Shown here: positions 1-5,839 of the stretch, piece after piece
How the letters are laid out: each line of letters opens with the position of its first letter
Position numbering within the stretch: position 1 is the stretch's first letter
DNA from: CBFIJI01 sp965662885
Lineage (GTDB): Bacteria; Bacteroidota; Bacteroidia; Flavobacteriales; Flavobacteriaceae
Assembly: GCA_965662885.1 (NCBI GenBank)
Contig: CBFIJI010000067.1
Location: 1-11,221, forward strand
Reading direction: 5' to 3'
Length of the DNA: 11,221 bases
Position numbers and translations under genes: made by a program
Notes under the pieces: generated by a model
Seen by the model: only the letters and a program-made list of their open reading frames with translations
Database searches by the model: none
What the model was told of the DNA's origin: nothing

Positions 1-984
1 ACCTCTTCGTGGGAATGGGATAAAACGGACCATATTCTAAACGTCCTCCCATTGCATCATGTTCATGGGATTATCAATGTCATGTCCTGTGCCCTTTGGT
101 CTGGAGCCATTTGTGAGTTTTTACCACGCTTTGATCCTCAAAAAATCTTCGCGATTTTCAATAAAAAAGAAGTTAACCTTTTTATGGCGGTACCCACCAT
201 TTACTTTAAGTTGATCGCCTATTGGAAAACGTTAGTAGAAGTTCAACAAAAAGAAATTACAGCCAATTTAAAGGCTTTCCGCTTAATGGTGTCCGGTTCA
301 GCAGCACTACCTGTTTCCGTTTTAGAGCAATGGCAACACATTAGCGGACAGGTGCTCCTGGAACGTTATGGGATGACTGAAATGGGAATGGCCATCAGCA
401 ATTCCTATCGAGGAAAACGCAAACCTGGCTTCATTGGATTGCCCTTAAATAAGGTGAAGATTCGTATATCCAACGAACAAGATGAACCTCTTGCTCCAGG
501 GTTACAGGGGGAAATTCAAGTTCAAGGGCCCAATGTTTTTAAAGAATATTGGGGGAAACCTGAGGCAACAAAAGCAACCTTTACTAAAGACGGCTGGTTT
601 AAAACGGGAGATATTGCCATTTTTGAACAAGACGCCTACCGAATTCTTGGCAGAAATTCTGTTGACATTATTAAATCAGGGGGTTATAAAATTTCAGCTT
701 TGGAAATTGAGGAAGTCTTAAGAACCCATCCAGCAATAAAAGAATGTGGTGTGGTTGGGATTCCTGACGAAGAGTGGGGAGAAATTATTGGGGCTAGCTT
801 GATTTTAGAAAATAAAACCATTGATTTGGAAGAATTAACCTACTGGTTAAAAGAACGATTACCAGCCTATAAAACACCAAAAAAATACATTTTTCAAGAA
901 GACTTACCCAGAAACGTTATGGGCAAAGTCACTAAAAATGAATTAAAAAAAATAATAGCCGCCAACAACACCCACCATCAATGA
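1..984 (+). CDS. matB: Malonyl-CoA synthetase (ACSF3/MatB-type acyl-CoA synthetase), 5' truncated by window edge
   Basis: ATP-dependent ligase that activates a carboxylic acid, most likely malonate, to its CoA ester through an acyl-adenylate in the cytoplasm. The reading frame is open from base 1, so the N-terminal half lies outside the window and 327 residues are visible. The visible part starts in the LPLHHVHG segment typical of ACSF3/MatB. It then shows VSGSAALP (about 290-313), the YGMTE motif (367-381), GWFKTGD (592-612), the hinge/A8 stretch around GRNSVDIIKSGGYKISALEIEE (about 652-714), and PRNVMGK with the catalytic lysine at 925-927. The resemblance to human ACSF3 through these segments is strong in my recollection. 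The gene overlaps madL by ATGA (981-984), and the malonate importer downstream supports malonate as the substrate. Another dicarboxylate or a medium-chain acid cannot be excluded without the N-terminal substrate pocket. Confidence 0.88.
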   Translation, partial: TSSWEWDKTDHILNVLPLHHVHGIINVMSCALWSGAICEFLPRFDPQKIFAIFNKKEVNLFMAVPTIYFKLIAYWKTLVEVQQKEITANLKAFRLMVSGSAALPVSVLEQWQHISGQVLLERYGMTEMGMAISNSYRGKRKPGFIGLPLNKVKIRISNEQDEPLAPGLQGEIQVQGPNVFKEYWGKPEATKATFTKDGWFKTGDIAIFEQDAYRILGRNSVDIIKSGGYKISALEIEEVLRTHPAIKECGVVGIPDEEWGEIIGASLILENKTIDLEELTYWLKERLPAYKTPKKYIFQEDLPRNVMGKVTKNELKKIIAANNTHHQ

Positions 985-1361
985 AAATATACGGCGTAGC
1001 CTTGTTAGCCTTCTGTTTTCTTTTAGGAAAACTGTTAGGGAGCCTTTTAGGAAAAATAATCAATATTGACGGCGATGTTGGTGGGGTAGGTTTTGCGATG
1101 ATTTTACTGATCTTTTCCAATGCGTTGATGAAGAAAAAAGGGTGGATGGTCTCAGAAACTAAAATGGGGATATTGTTTTGGAGTGCTATGTACATACCAA
1201 TCATCGTTGCGATGTCTGCTACTCAAAATGTCAAAGCCGCAATATCAGGGGGTCCTTTAGCACTTTTTGCAGGGATTTTAGCCACAGTAGCTGCTTTTTT
1301 ATGTGTGCCTTTACTCGCAAAGATTGGACGTAAACCCGATGAAAAAAACAACGAAAAATGA
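981..1361 (+). CDS. madL: Malonate transporter subunit MadL
   Basis: Small integral membrane subunit of the two-component malonate:Na+ symporter (MSS family, first described in Malonomonas rubra), acting in the inner membrane with MadM. The 126-residue product matches the usual size and is almost all hydrophobic, with about four membrane segments (roughly residues 4-24, 34-52, 62-80 and 88-113). Family-like stretches are GVALLAFCFLLG, DVGGVGFAMILLI, FWSAMYIPIIVAMSATQNV and SGGPLALFAG. The charged C-terminal tail (GRKPDEKNNEK) is probably cytoplasmic. The start is fixed by the ATGA overlap with the synthetase stop, and its own stop overlaps madM in the same way, so the three genes are probably translationally coupled. 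The assignment rests on recalled family sequence and gene order; the substrate is inferred from the family and from the upstream synthetase. Confidence 0.88.
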   Translation: MKIYGVALLAFCFLLGKLLGSLLGKIINIDGDVGGVGFAMILLIFSNALMKKKGWMVSETKMGILFWSAMYIPIIVAMSATQNVKAAISGGPLALFAGILATVAAFLCVPLLAKIGRKPDEKNNEK

Positions 1362-2107
1362 TCGAAATTATTGAAAAATTATTGGTCAAAAACGGTTTGA
1401 TATTTGCCTTTTTATTTGTTGGTTTTATCTTGTTATTCTCTTTTTGGATCTCGAAGACACTTACACGTAAAAAAATTCCTGGAGTCGCCATAGCCATTAT
1501 CATTGGGTTGTTTTTAGCCTTTTTTGGAGGAAAAAAAGGGATTGCAGAATATCCCATATTTGCTGGCATGGCTCTTTTAGGAGGGTCCATGTTACGAGAC
1601 TTTTCTGTTGTTGCAACGGCCATGGGTGCCGACCTTGAAAAAATTAAGAACGCTGGTCTTGCCGGGTTTATTTCTCTTTTTCTTGGCGTGTTTATTGCTT
1701 TCTTTTTTGGAGCAGCCACAGCCTATGTTTTAGGATATACAGATGCGGAAAGTATGGCAACTATTGGTGCGGGTGCGTGTACTTATATCGTAGGTCCTGT
1801 GACCGGATCAGCATTGGGTGCCAGTTCAGAAGTTATTGCCATCAGTATTGCGACGGGTGTGGTTAAAACCATTGTTACCACTATTGGAACTCCTTTAGTA
1901 GCCAAGGCCATTCGTCTGGATAACCCCCATGCTGCTGTCGTTTTTGGTGGGTTGATTGGAACCACTAGTGGAGTTGCAGCAGGATTAGCAGCAACCGACC
2001 CTAAGTTAGTTCCTTATGGCGCCTTAACAGCAACCTTCTATACGGGTCTTGGGTGTTTGCTCTGTCCAGCTGTTTTCTACTTTATTCTTAAAATAATGTT
2101 GGGCTAA
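1358..2107 (+). CDS. madM: Malonate transporter subunit MadM
   Basis: Large membrane subunit of the MadLM malonate:Na+ symporter. The 249-residue length is near that usual for MadM. The protein is polytopic, with glycine- and alanine-rich helices through most of its length. Typical segments are AIAIIIGLFLAFFGG, FAGMALLGGSMLRDFSVVATA, TIGAGACTYIVGPVTGSALGASSEV, the TTIGTPLVAK and LDNPHAAVVFGGLIGTTSGV regions, AATDPKLVPYGA, and LTATFYTGLGCLLCPAV near the C-terminus. The start is set by ATGA overlap with madL. It is the last gene of the operon in view; a stem-loop with a T-run about 150 bp downstream (2255-2287) is a likely transcript end. Together with the synthetase it would give uptake plus activation of malonate. 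A malonyl-CoA decarboxylase, if present, must lie upstream of the window or elsewhere. Confidence 0.9.
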   Translation: MIEIIEKLLVKNGLIFAFLFVGFILLFSFWISKTLTRKKIPGVAIAIIIGLFLAFFGGKKGIAEYPIFAGMALLGGSMLRDFSVVATAMGADLEKIKNAGLAGFISLFLGVFIAFFFGAATAYVLGYTDAESMATIGAGACTYIVGPVTGSALGASSEVIAISIATGVVKTIVTTIGTPLVAKAIRLDNPHAAVVFGGLIGTTSGVAAGLAATDPKLVPYGALTATFYTGLGCLLCPAVFYFILKIMLG

Positions 2108-2583
2108 TTTCTCCACATAAAGGGATAACGTACACAAGAGAAATAGTATAATCTGTTATTAACAAAGGGAAATTTGGTACAAAAACCCGAATTTATATGG
2201 CGCTAGCAAGGGAAGCGTTTTAATTCAAAAACTTTCTTTTCATCACATATTTTTATGACCCACTTACCTTTCAAAGGGTCATTTTTATTCTGGTTGTGAT
2301 ATAAAAAGAACCATCATTCCATTGGTAAAAAAGAAGCTAAATCGTAGCTGTTTTTTCACGACAGCTCATTATCTGCAGTTAAGACTCACTTGCGTTCCCC
2401 AAAATTTATAGCATTTAAGGACAATGACGAGGCCATAATTCAAATCTTGGACACTTTGGTTACCATAGCTCCCGAAAAATAACCGATGCCAGAACAGCAA
2501 AAGGATTCCTTTTATCCAACTTATTATTATCTTTAACAAGAGCAACTATTTTTTGTTAATCTATTGTGATAAATCATAAACCA
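2108..2583. other. Intergenic stretch without a convincing gene
   Basis: This 476-bp gap separates the malonate operon from the twin membrane proteins. It holds a likely terminator (2255-2287), a short inverted repeat AGCTGT/ACAGCT around 2347-2368, and an open frame without an ATG at 2348-2482 (44 codons, ending PEK-stop) that could be a decayed gene fragment. A TA followed by TTTTTTG at 2547-2555, about 30 bp before the ATG at 2584, loosely resembles the Bacteroidota -7 element TAnnTTTG but with spacing one base too long, and I see no matching -33 element. I recognise no RNA gene here. Confidence 0.6.
2255..2287 (+). terminator. Probable intrinsic terminator of the malonate operon
   Basis: ATGACCC (2255-2261) pairs perfectly with GGGTCAT (2276-2282) across a 14-nt loop, and the right arm runs directly into TTTTTATT. 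The stem is 7 bp and the following T-rich run is on the + strand only, so it would act after madM. The distance of about 150 bp from the madM stop is longer than usual. Confidence 0.6.
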
Positions 2584-3300
2584 ATGAACAGCATAAAACA
2601 TTCGTTTAAGGGATACTTTATTGAGTTTCTAATTGTTTTCTTGGGAATTGTCACCTCATTTTTTATCGATAATAGAGTAAAATTGAATGAAAAGATTGAG
2701 ACAAAAAACATCTTACTTCAGGAGTTTTTATTGAAAATGGATGAGGACACAGTACAGTTGGAAAAAATTCAAGAAATTTTGGCGCGTTGTATGGAAAGTT
2801 CAGAACAATTAATCGATGACTTTTATAACAAAACTCTTTCGAAAGATGCTCTAGCCAATGAATTTTTATACATAAGTCAAAATATTGGAATTTCTTTTTT
2901 CCCACAACGGGGGATTTATGATCAAATGCTTACTTCTGGCAATATTGAGCTTATTAAATCCAAAGAGCTTCAAGTGGCTCTTGCAAAAATTTTTGAGCAC
3001 TATAGTGAACGAAACAAAGCCATTAATCAAGCCATAGACAACTTTCATTTATCAACCTTTCAAAGAATGTATGACGATATTGTTGTCTTTTCAGAACCCT
3101 CTGAAGAAAACAAATTAATTTATTCTGGTTCACGGGTTCGATTTTATGATATCTCAGAAGGGTATTACCGTTCGCGATTAATTCCCTATTGTTATGCAGA
3201 AAGTCAAAATTTAATACGTTTTTATTCGGACTTGATGGAAAACTATGCATTGGGCTTTGAAGAACTTAAAGACCTTATAAAAGAAGAGTTAAGAAATTAA
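2584..3300 (+). CDS. Single-pass membrane protein, DUF6090-like, first of a tandem pair
   Basis: Function unknown. The 238-residue product has one hydrophobic segment near the N-terminus (residues about 12-30, FIEFLIVFLGIVTSFFIDN), followed by a charged, mostly helical domain. The build (short N-tail, EFLIVFLGI..SFFIDN helix, then a region with YDQMLTSGNIELIKSKEL) resembles the Bacteroidota DUF6090 family, whose helix reads like GEIVLVVIGILIALQINNWNE and which also has an 'SG.l.lI.n.eL' segment. I chose ATG 2584 over an in-frame GTG at 2566 because it aligns with the start of the downstream paralog at 3329. The two proteins align without gaps at about 65% identity by hand count, the weakest part being around residues 140-165. 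The pair and the following exported protein are 28 and 27 bp apart and probably form one operon. Confidence 0.8.
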   Translation: MNSIKHSFKGYFIEFLIVFLGIVTSFFIDNRVKLNEKIETKNILLQEFLLKMDEDTVQLEKIQEILARCMESSEQLIDDFYNKTLSKDALANEFLYISQNIGISFFPQRGIYDQMLTSGNIELIKSKELQVALAKIFEHYSERNKAINQAIDNFHLSTFQRMYDDIVVFSEPSEENKLIYSGSRVRFYDISEGYYRSRLIPYCYAESQNLIRFYSDLMENYALGFEELKDLIKEELRN

Positions 3301-3328
3301 ATGATAACAGCAACCAACTCATAATATT

Positions 3329-4042
3329 ATGAAACATACTTTTAAGGGCTATTTAATCGAGTTTTTTATTGTTTTTTTAGGAATTGCGACCTCCTTTTTT
3401 ATTGACAATGCCATTAAGAATAATGAAAAGGTTCAGATGAAAAACATCTTATTGGAAGAGTTTTTATTAAAAGTGGAGGAAGACATCGAACAGTTGGAAA
3501 ATCTCCAAGAAATTTTAGCCCGTTGTGTGGAAAGTTCAGACATACTCATTGATGATTATTACAATAGAACTCTTTCCCAAGACAATTTAGCCAACGAGTA
3601 TTTATATTTAAGTCAGAATATGGGGATTTCTTTTTATCCTCAAAAAGGGCTTTATGACCAACTTTTGGAGTCTGGTAAAATAGAATTAATTGCCTCCAAT
3701 GAACTCCGTATTTTGCTATCCACCATCTATGAACACTACGCAGAACGCAACAGTGCAGTTACTCGTACCTTAGACGACTTCTTTTTGAGTTCTTTTGAAA
3801 ATCTTTCGGACGATATCATTGTATTCTCTGAACGAACAGCTGAGAATAATATTATTTATTCGGGGACTCGTGTAAAATCCTATGATATTTCACCTCGATA
3901 TTACAACTCGAGAAACATTCCTTCTTTTTTTGCGGAAAGTCAAAACTTAATCCGACTTTATACGGATTTATTGAATAGTTATGGACAAGGTTTTCAAAAG
4001 TTAAAAAAACTAATTAAAGAAGAATTACGAGATTACAACTAA
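3329..4042 (+). CDS. Single-pass membrane protein, DUF6090-like, second of a tandem pair
   Basis: Function unknown; a 237-residue paralog of the preceding gene. It has the same layout: a short N-tail (MKHTFKGY), one membrane helix (about residues 9-27, LIEFFIVFLGIATSFFIDN), then an acidic helical region with conserved blocks EILARC.ESS, LANE.LY.SQN.GISF.PQ, YDQ.L.SG.IEL, EHY.ERN, DDI.VFSE, IYSG.RV, YDIS and FAESQNLIR, ending LIKEELRDYN. Conservation is spread over the whole chain, including the extramembrane domain, so both copies look intact and under selection rather than one decaying. The start is a clear ATG after an A/T-rich leader. The pair probably arose by tandem duplication, and a heteromeric complex is one possible outcome (inference). 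Confidence 0.8.
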   Translation: MKHTFKGYLIEFFIVFLGIATSFFIDNAIKNNEKVQMKNILLEEFLLKVEEDIEQLENLQEILARCVESSDILIDDYYNRTLSQDNLANEYLYLSQNMGISFYPQKGLYDQLLESGKIELIASNELRILLSTIYEHYAERNSAVTRTLDDFFLSSFENLSDDIIVFSERTAENNIIYSGTRVKSYDISPRYYNSRNIPSFFAESQNLIRLYTDLLNSYGQGFQKLKKLIKEELRDYN

Positions 4043-4069
4043 AGACATCACCACTTTATTTATAAAAAA

Positions 4070-4561
4070 ATGAAACATTTATCCTTTATCCTTATTCTAT
4101 TTATTTCTTTTACAGCCTTGAGTCAACCGCCTAAAATGCGTCAAATCAAAGCCCCAAAGTACAAGGCACAAGTTGAACAGCAAATTGTTCAACAATGGAG
4201 TGCTTATTCCAAAGCCTTCGAGTATTCGGACTATGAGGCGATTGTAGCCCACTTTACATTTCCAACAACCGTTGACCTTACCGGTTCTCCTTTGATATTT
4301 GAGGATGCAGCGGCTTTAACAAAATGGTATAAAAATGCAAGAACTACCATTCAAGCAGGATATGAGTACAGTCTTCTAGAAAAATCGCGTGTGATTTGGG
4401 TGACTAAGAACCTCGTCATGCTCGACGCAACCTATGGACGTTTTAATGCTGACTACCAGAAAATCCATACGGGAAGAGGTATTTATATGTATAAAAACAC
4501 CCCTTTGGGTTGGAAAATGTTTAGCATGACCACTTTGAAAACACCTGTCAACAAAGATTAA
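4070..4561 (+). CDS. Exported NTF2/SnoaL-like protein
   Basis: 163 residues with an N-terminal signal peptide (MKHLSFILILFISFTALSQ; cleavage probably near residue 19), so the protein should be periplasmic or secreted. The mature part has the sequence rhythm of a SnoaL/DUF4440-type NTF2 fold. It opens with a long helix (QQWSAYSKAFEYSDYEAIVAHF), then the segment FPTTVDLTGSPLIFEDAAALTKWY, followed by alternating strands ending in RGIYMYKNTPLGWKMFSMTTL. This fold is used both by small enzymes and by non-catalytic ligand binders, and I see no catalytic pair that decides. It starts 27 bp after the second twin membrane protein, which suggests co-transcription and possibly a shared envelope function. 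The fold call is from pattern only. Confidence 0.7.
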   Translation: MKHLSFILILFISFTALSQPPKMRQIKAPKYKAQVEQQIVQQWSAYSKAFEYSDYEAIVAHFTFPTTVDLTGSPLIFEDAAALTKWYKNARTTIQAGYEYSLLEKSRVIWVTKNLVMLDATYGRFNADYQKIHTGRGIYMYKNTPLGWKMFSMTTLKTPVNKD

Positions 4562-4580
4562 ATGTATAATAGTGAAAGAG

Positions 4581-4599
4581 CTCAAGGTTAAACCTTGAG
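4581..4599. promoter_or_regulatory. Perfect 9-bp dyad upstream of the exported deacetylase
   Basis: CTCAAGGTT (4581-4589) and AACCTTGAG (4591-4599) are perfect reverse complements around a single A. It lies 20 bp after the NTF2-like gene stop and 41 bp before the deacetylase ATG. No T-run follows on either strand, so an intrinsic terminator is not well supported; an operator or an RNA hairpin is possible. TATATTTA at 4610-4617 matches the Bacteroidota -7 element TAnnTTTG at all but the last base, but no well-spaced -33 element is visible. Confidence 0.4.
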
Positions 4600-4640
4600 A
4601 AAAGAGTACTATATTTAATGAAAAGAAAACTCAAACTCCT

Positions 4641-5582
4641 ATGCGAAACTTTACAGCTCTTATTTTATATTTTTTTATTTGTGGAAGTGCGATCAGCTTT
4701 GCGCAAGACACAAAAACAGTTGCAGAGCAATTGGGTTATGACAAAAACACCAAGCTTTTAATCATTCATGCGGATGATATTGGTGTTTCTCATTCGGTCA
4801 ACAAAGCTTCTTTTCAAGCCTTTCAATCTGGAGCAATTTCTTCCGGCAGTATCATGGTGCCTTGTCCGTGGCTTTTGGAAGTAGCGGCCTTTGCCAAAGC
4901 AAACCCTCAATTTGACTTAGGACTTCACCTTACCCTTACAGCAGAGTGGGAGCAGTACAAATGGGATGGTGTTGCCTCCTCAAATACAATTCCCTCCTTG
5001 TTAAATGATCAGCAGCATTTTTATGATAATACCGCAGCAGTTCGAGCCCATGCCAAGGCCGAGGAAGTTAGAATAGAAATCCAAGCACAAATTGACTATG
5101 CCAAACAATTGGGGATACAACCCACCCATCTCGACAGTCATATGGGGGCACTTTCGGTTCGACCAGATATCGCACAAGTTTATTTGGAAGTGGGCGCAAA
5201 AAACAAAATTCCTGTTTTTCTTCCCAAACGACTTCAACCCCTTGTTGACAGCATGGATTTTGATCAAAAAAATCTGACATGGGTTGATCGTTACTATATG
5301 TTGGACGGCACCACTCTTGAGCCATCAAATTGGCCTGATTTTTATTTGGATGTAGTCAATAATTTAGAAGTTGGTCTCAATGTCCTTTTAGTCCATTTAG
5401 GAGTGGACAATGAAGAACTCCAAGCCGTTACGATAAACCATCCTGCTTTTGGAGCTACTTGGCGGGCTTTGGATTTAGAGGTTTTGGAAAGTGATGCTTT
5501 TAAAACCTTGTTAAAAAAGAACAACATAAAAGTAATTCAATGGCGTGATATTAAGAACATCATGTATCCCACCCCCATTTAA
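4641..5582 (+). CDS. Exported YdjC/ChbG-family carbohydrate deacetylase
   Basis: Predicted metal-dependent deacetylase acting on an N-acetylated sugar or chito-oligosaccharide, or a related hydrolase. The 313-residue product has a signal peptide (about residues 1-21, ending AISFA) and then a YdjC/ChbG domain. This shows the metal-binding motif HADDIG (43-48, Asp45/Asp46), GLHLTLTAEW (93-102, His95), HLDSHMG (162-168, His162/His166) and VHLG (250-253), which fit the Asp-His-His ligand set of the family. The classical ChbG of enterobacteria is cytosolic, so export is notable. The domain is otherwise complete. It sits 79 bp after the NTF2-like gene with a dyad between, so it may have its own promoter. 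The substrate cannot be read from sequence, and there is no glycoside hydrolase or SusCD pair in the window to suggest one. Confidence 0.85.
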   Translation: MRNFTALILYFFICGSAISFAQDTKTVAEQLGYDKNTKLLIIHADDIGVSHSVNKASFQAFQSGAISSGSIMVPCPWLLEVAAFAKANPQFDLGLHLTLTAEWEQYKWDGVASSNTIPSLLNDQQHFYDNTAAVRAHAKAEEVRIEIQAQIDYAKQLGIQPTHLDSHMGALSVRPDIAQVYLEVGAKNKIPVFLPKRLQPLVDSMDFDQKNLTWVDRYYMLDGTTLEPSNWPDFYLDVVNNLEVGLNVLLVHLGVDNEELQAVTINHPAFGATWRALDLEVLESDAFKTLLKKNNIKVIQWRDIKNIMYPTPI

Positions 5583-5654
5583 ACAGACCGTTTTTATCAA
5601 TGGAATTTTAAGTTTGAGAAACACAACGGTCATAACCATAAAAACCACATTAAA

Positions 5655-5834
5655 ATGAAAAACGAACCCACAAAAATTACTAGAAAAGCCAAAGGCCAAA
5701 TTGTTGTCCATGGAACGGTTCACTTAACCGATGAAGAGGGGAACCCCATTGAGCATGGCCCGAGATTCACGCTTTGTGGATGTGGAAAATCGAAAAACCT
5801 CCCTTTTTGTGATGCTTCCCATAATGAGGAATGA
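5655..5834 (+). CDS. Small CDGSH-type iron-sulfur protein (CDASH variant)
   Basis: A 59-residue soluble protein with one zf-CDGSH domain, the mitoNEET-type fold that holds a redox-active [2Fe-2S] cluster by three Cys and one His. The signature C-x-C-x2-S-x3-P-x-C-D-x-S-H is complete (residues 41-56): Cys41, Cys43, Cys52 and His56, with alanine in place of glycine in the CDGSH core. The N-terminal half (ITRKAKGQIVVHGTVHLTDEEGNPIEHGPRFTLCGCG) looks like the usual 'G.l.v.G.v.l.d.dG' strands of bacterial members. The ATG at 5655 follows an A-rich leader, which suits Bacteroidota. It has no signal peptide, so it is cytoplasmic. It lies 72 bp after the deacetylase, and its stop is 5 bp from the convergent peptidase stop. 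Its partner and role are unknown. Confidence 0.88.
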   Translation: MKNEPTKITRKAKGQIVVHGTVHLTDEEGNPIEHGPRFTLCGCGKSKNLPFCDASHNEE

Positions 5835-5839
5835 TCCTC
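5826..5839. other. Short hairpin between two convergent stop codons
   Basis: GAGGA (5826-5830) and TCCTC (5835-5839) form a 5-bp stem with a 4-nt loop. It covers the CDGSH gene stop and the 5-bp gap to the peptidase stop. It could mark a shared bidirectional end for two convergent transcripts, but it is short and has no T-run. Confidence 0.25.

Noticed and set aside
482..721. Second open frame inside the acyl-CoA synthetase
   Set aside because: Out-of-frame shadow of the YGMTE-to-A8 region of the real gene; product is not protein-like.
2566..2583. Upstream in-frame GTG start for the first twin membrane protein
   Set aside because: The paralog begins at the equivalent of ATG 2584; the extra residues have no counterpart and GTG starts are rare here.
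5583..5654. The frame between the deacetylase stop and the CDGSH ATG is open and is the same frame, hinting at stop readthrough or a broken fusion
   Set aside because: Only 24 codons, with a fair chance of being open at random. The peptide is not recognisable, and the CDGSH gene has its own ATG with an A-rich leader.
5511..5723. Minus-strand open frame of 70 codons over the deacetylase/CDGSH junction
   Set aside because: It lies opposite two better-supported genes, has no motif, and its 5' end runs antisense to the conserved CDGSH protein.
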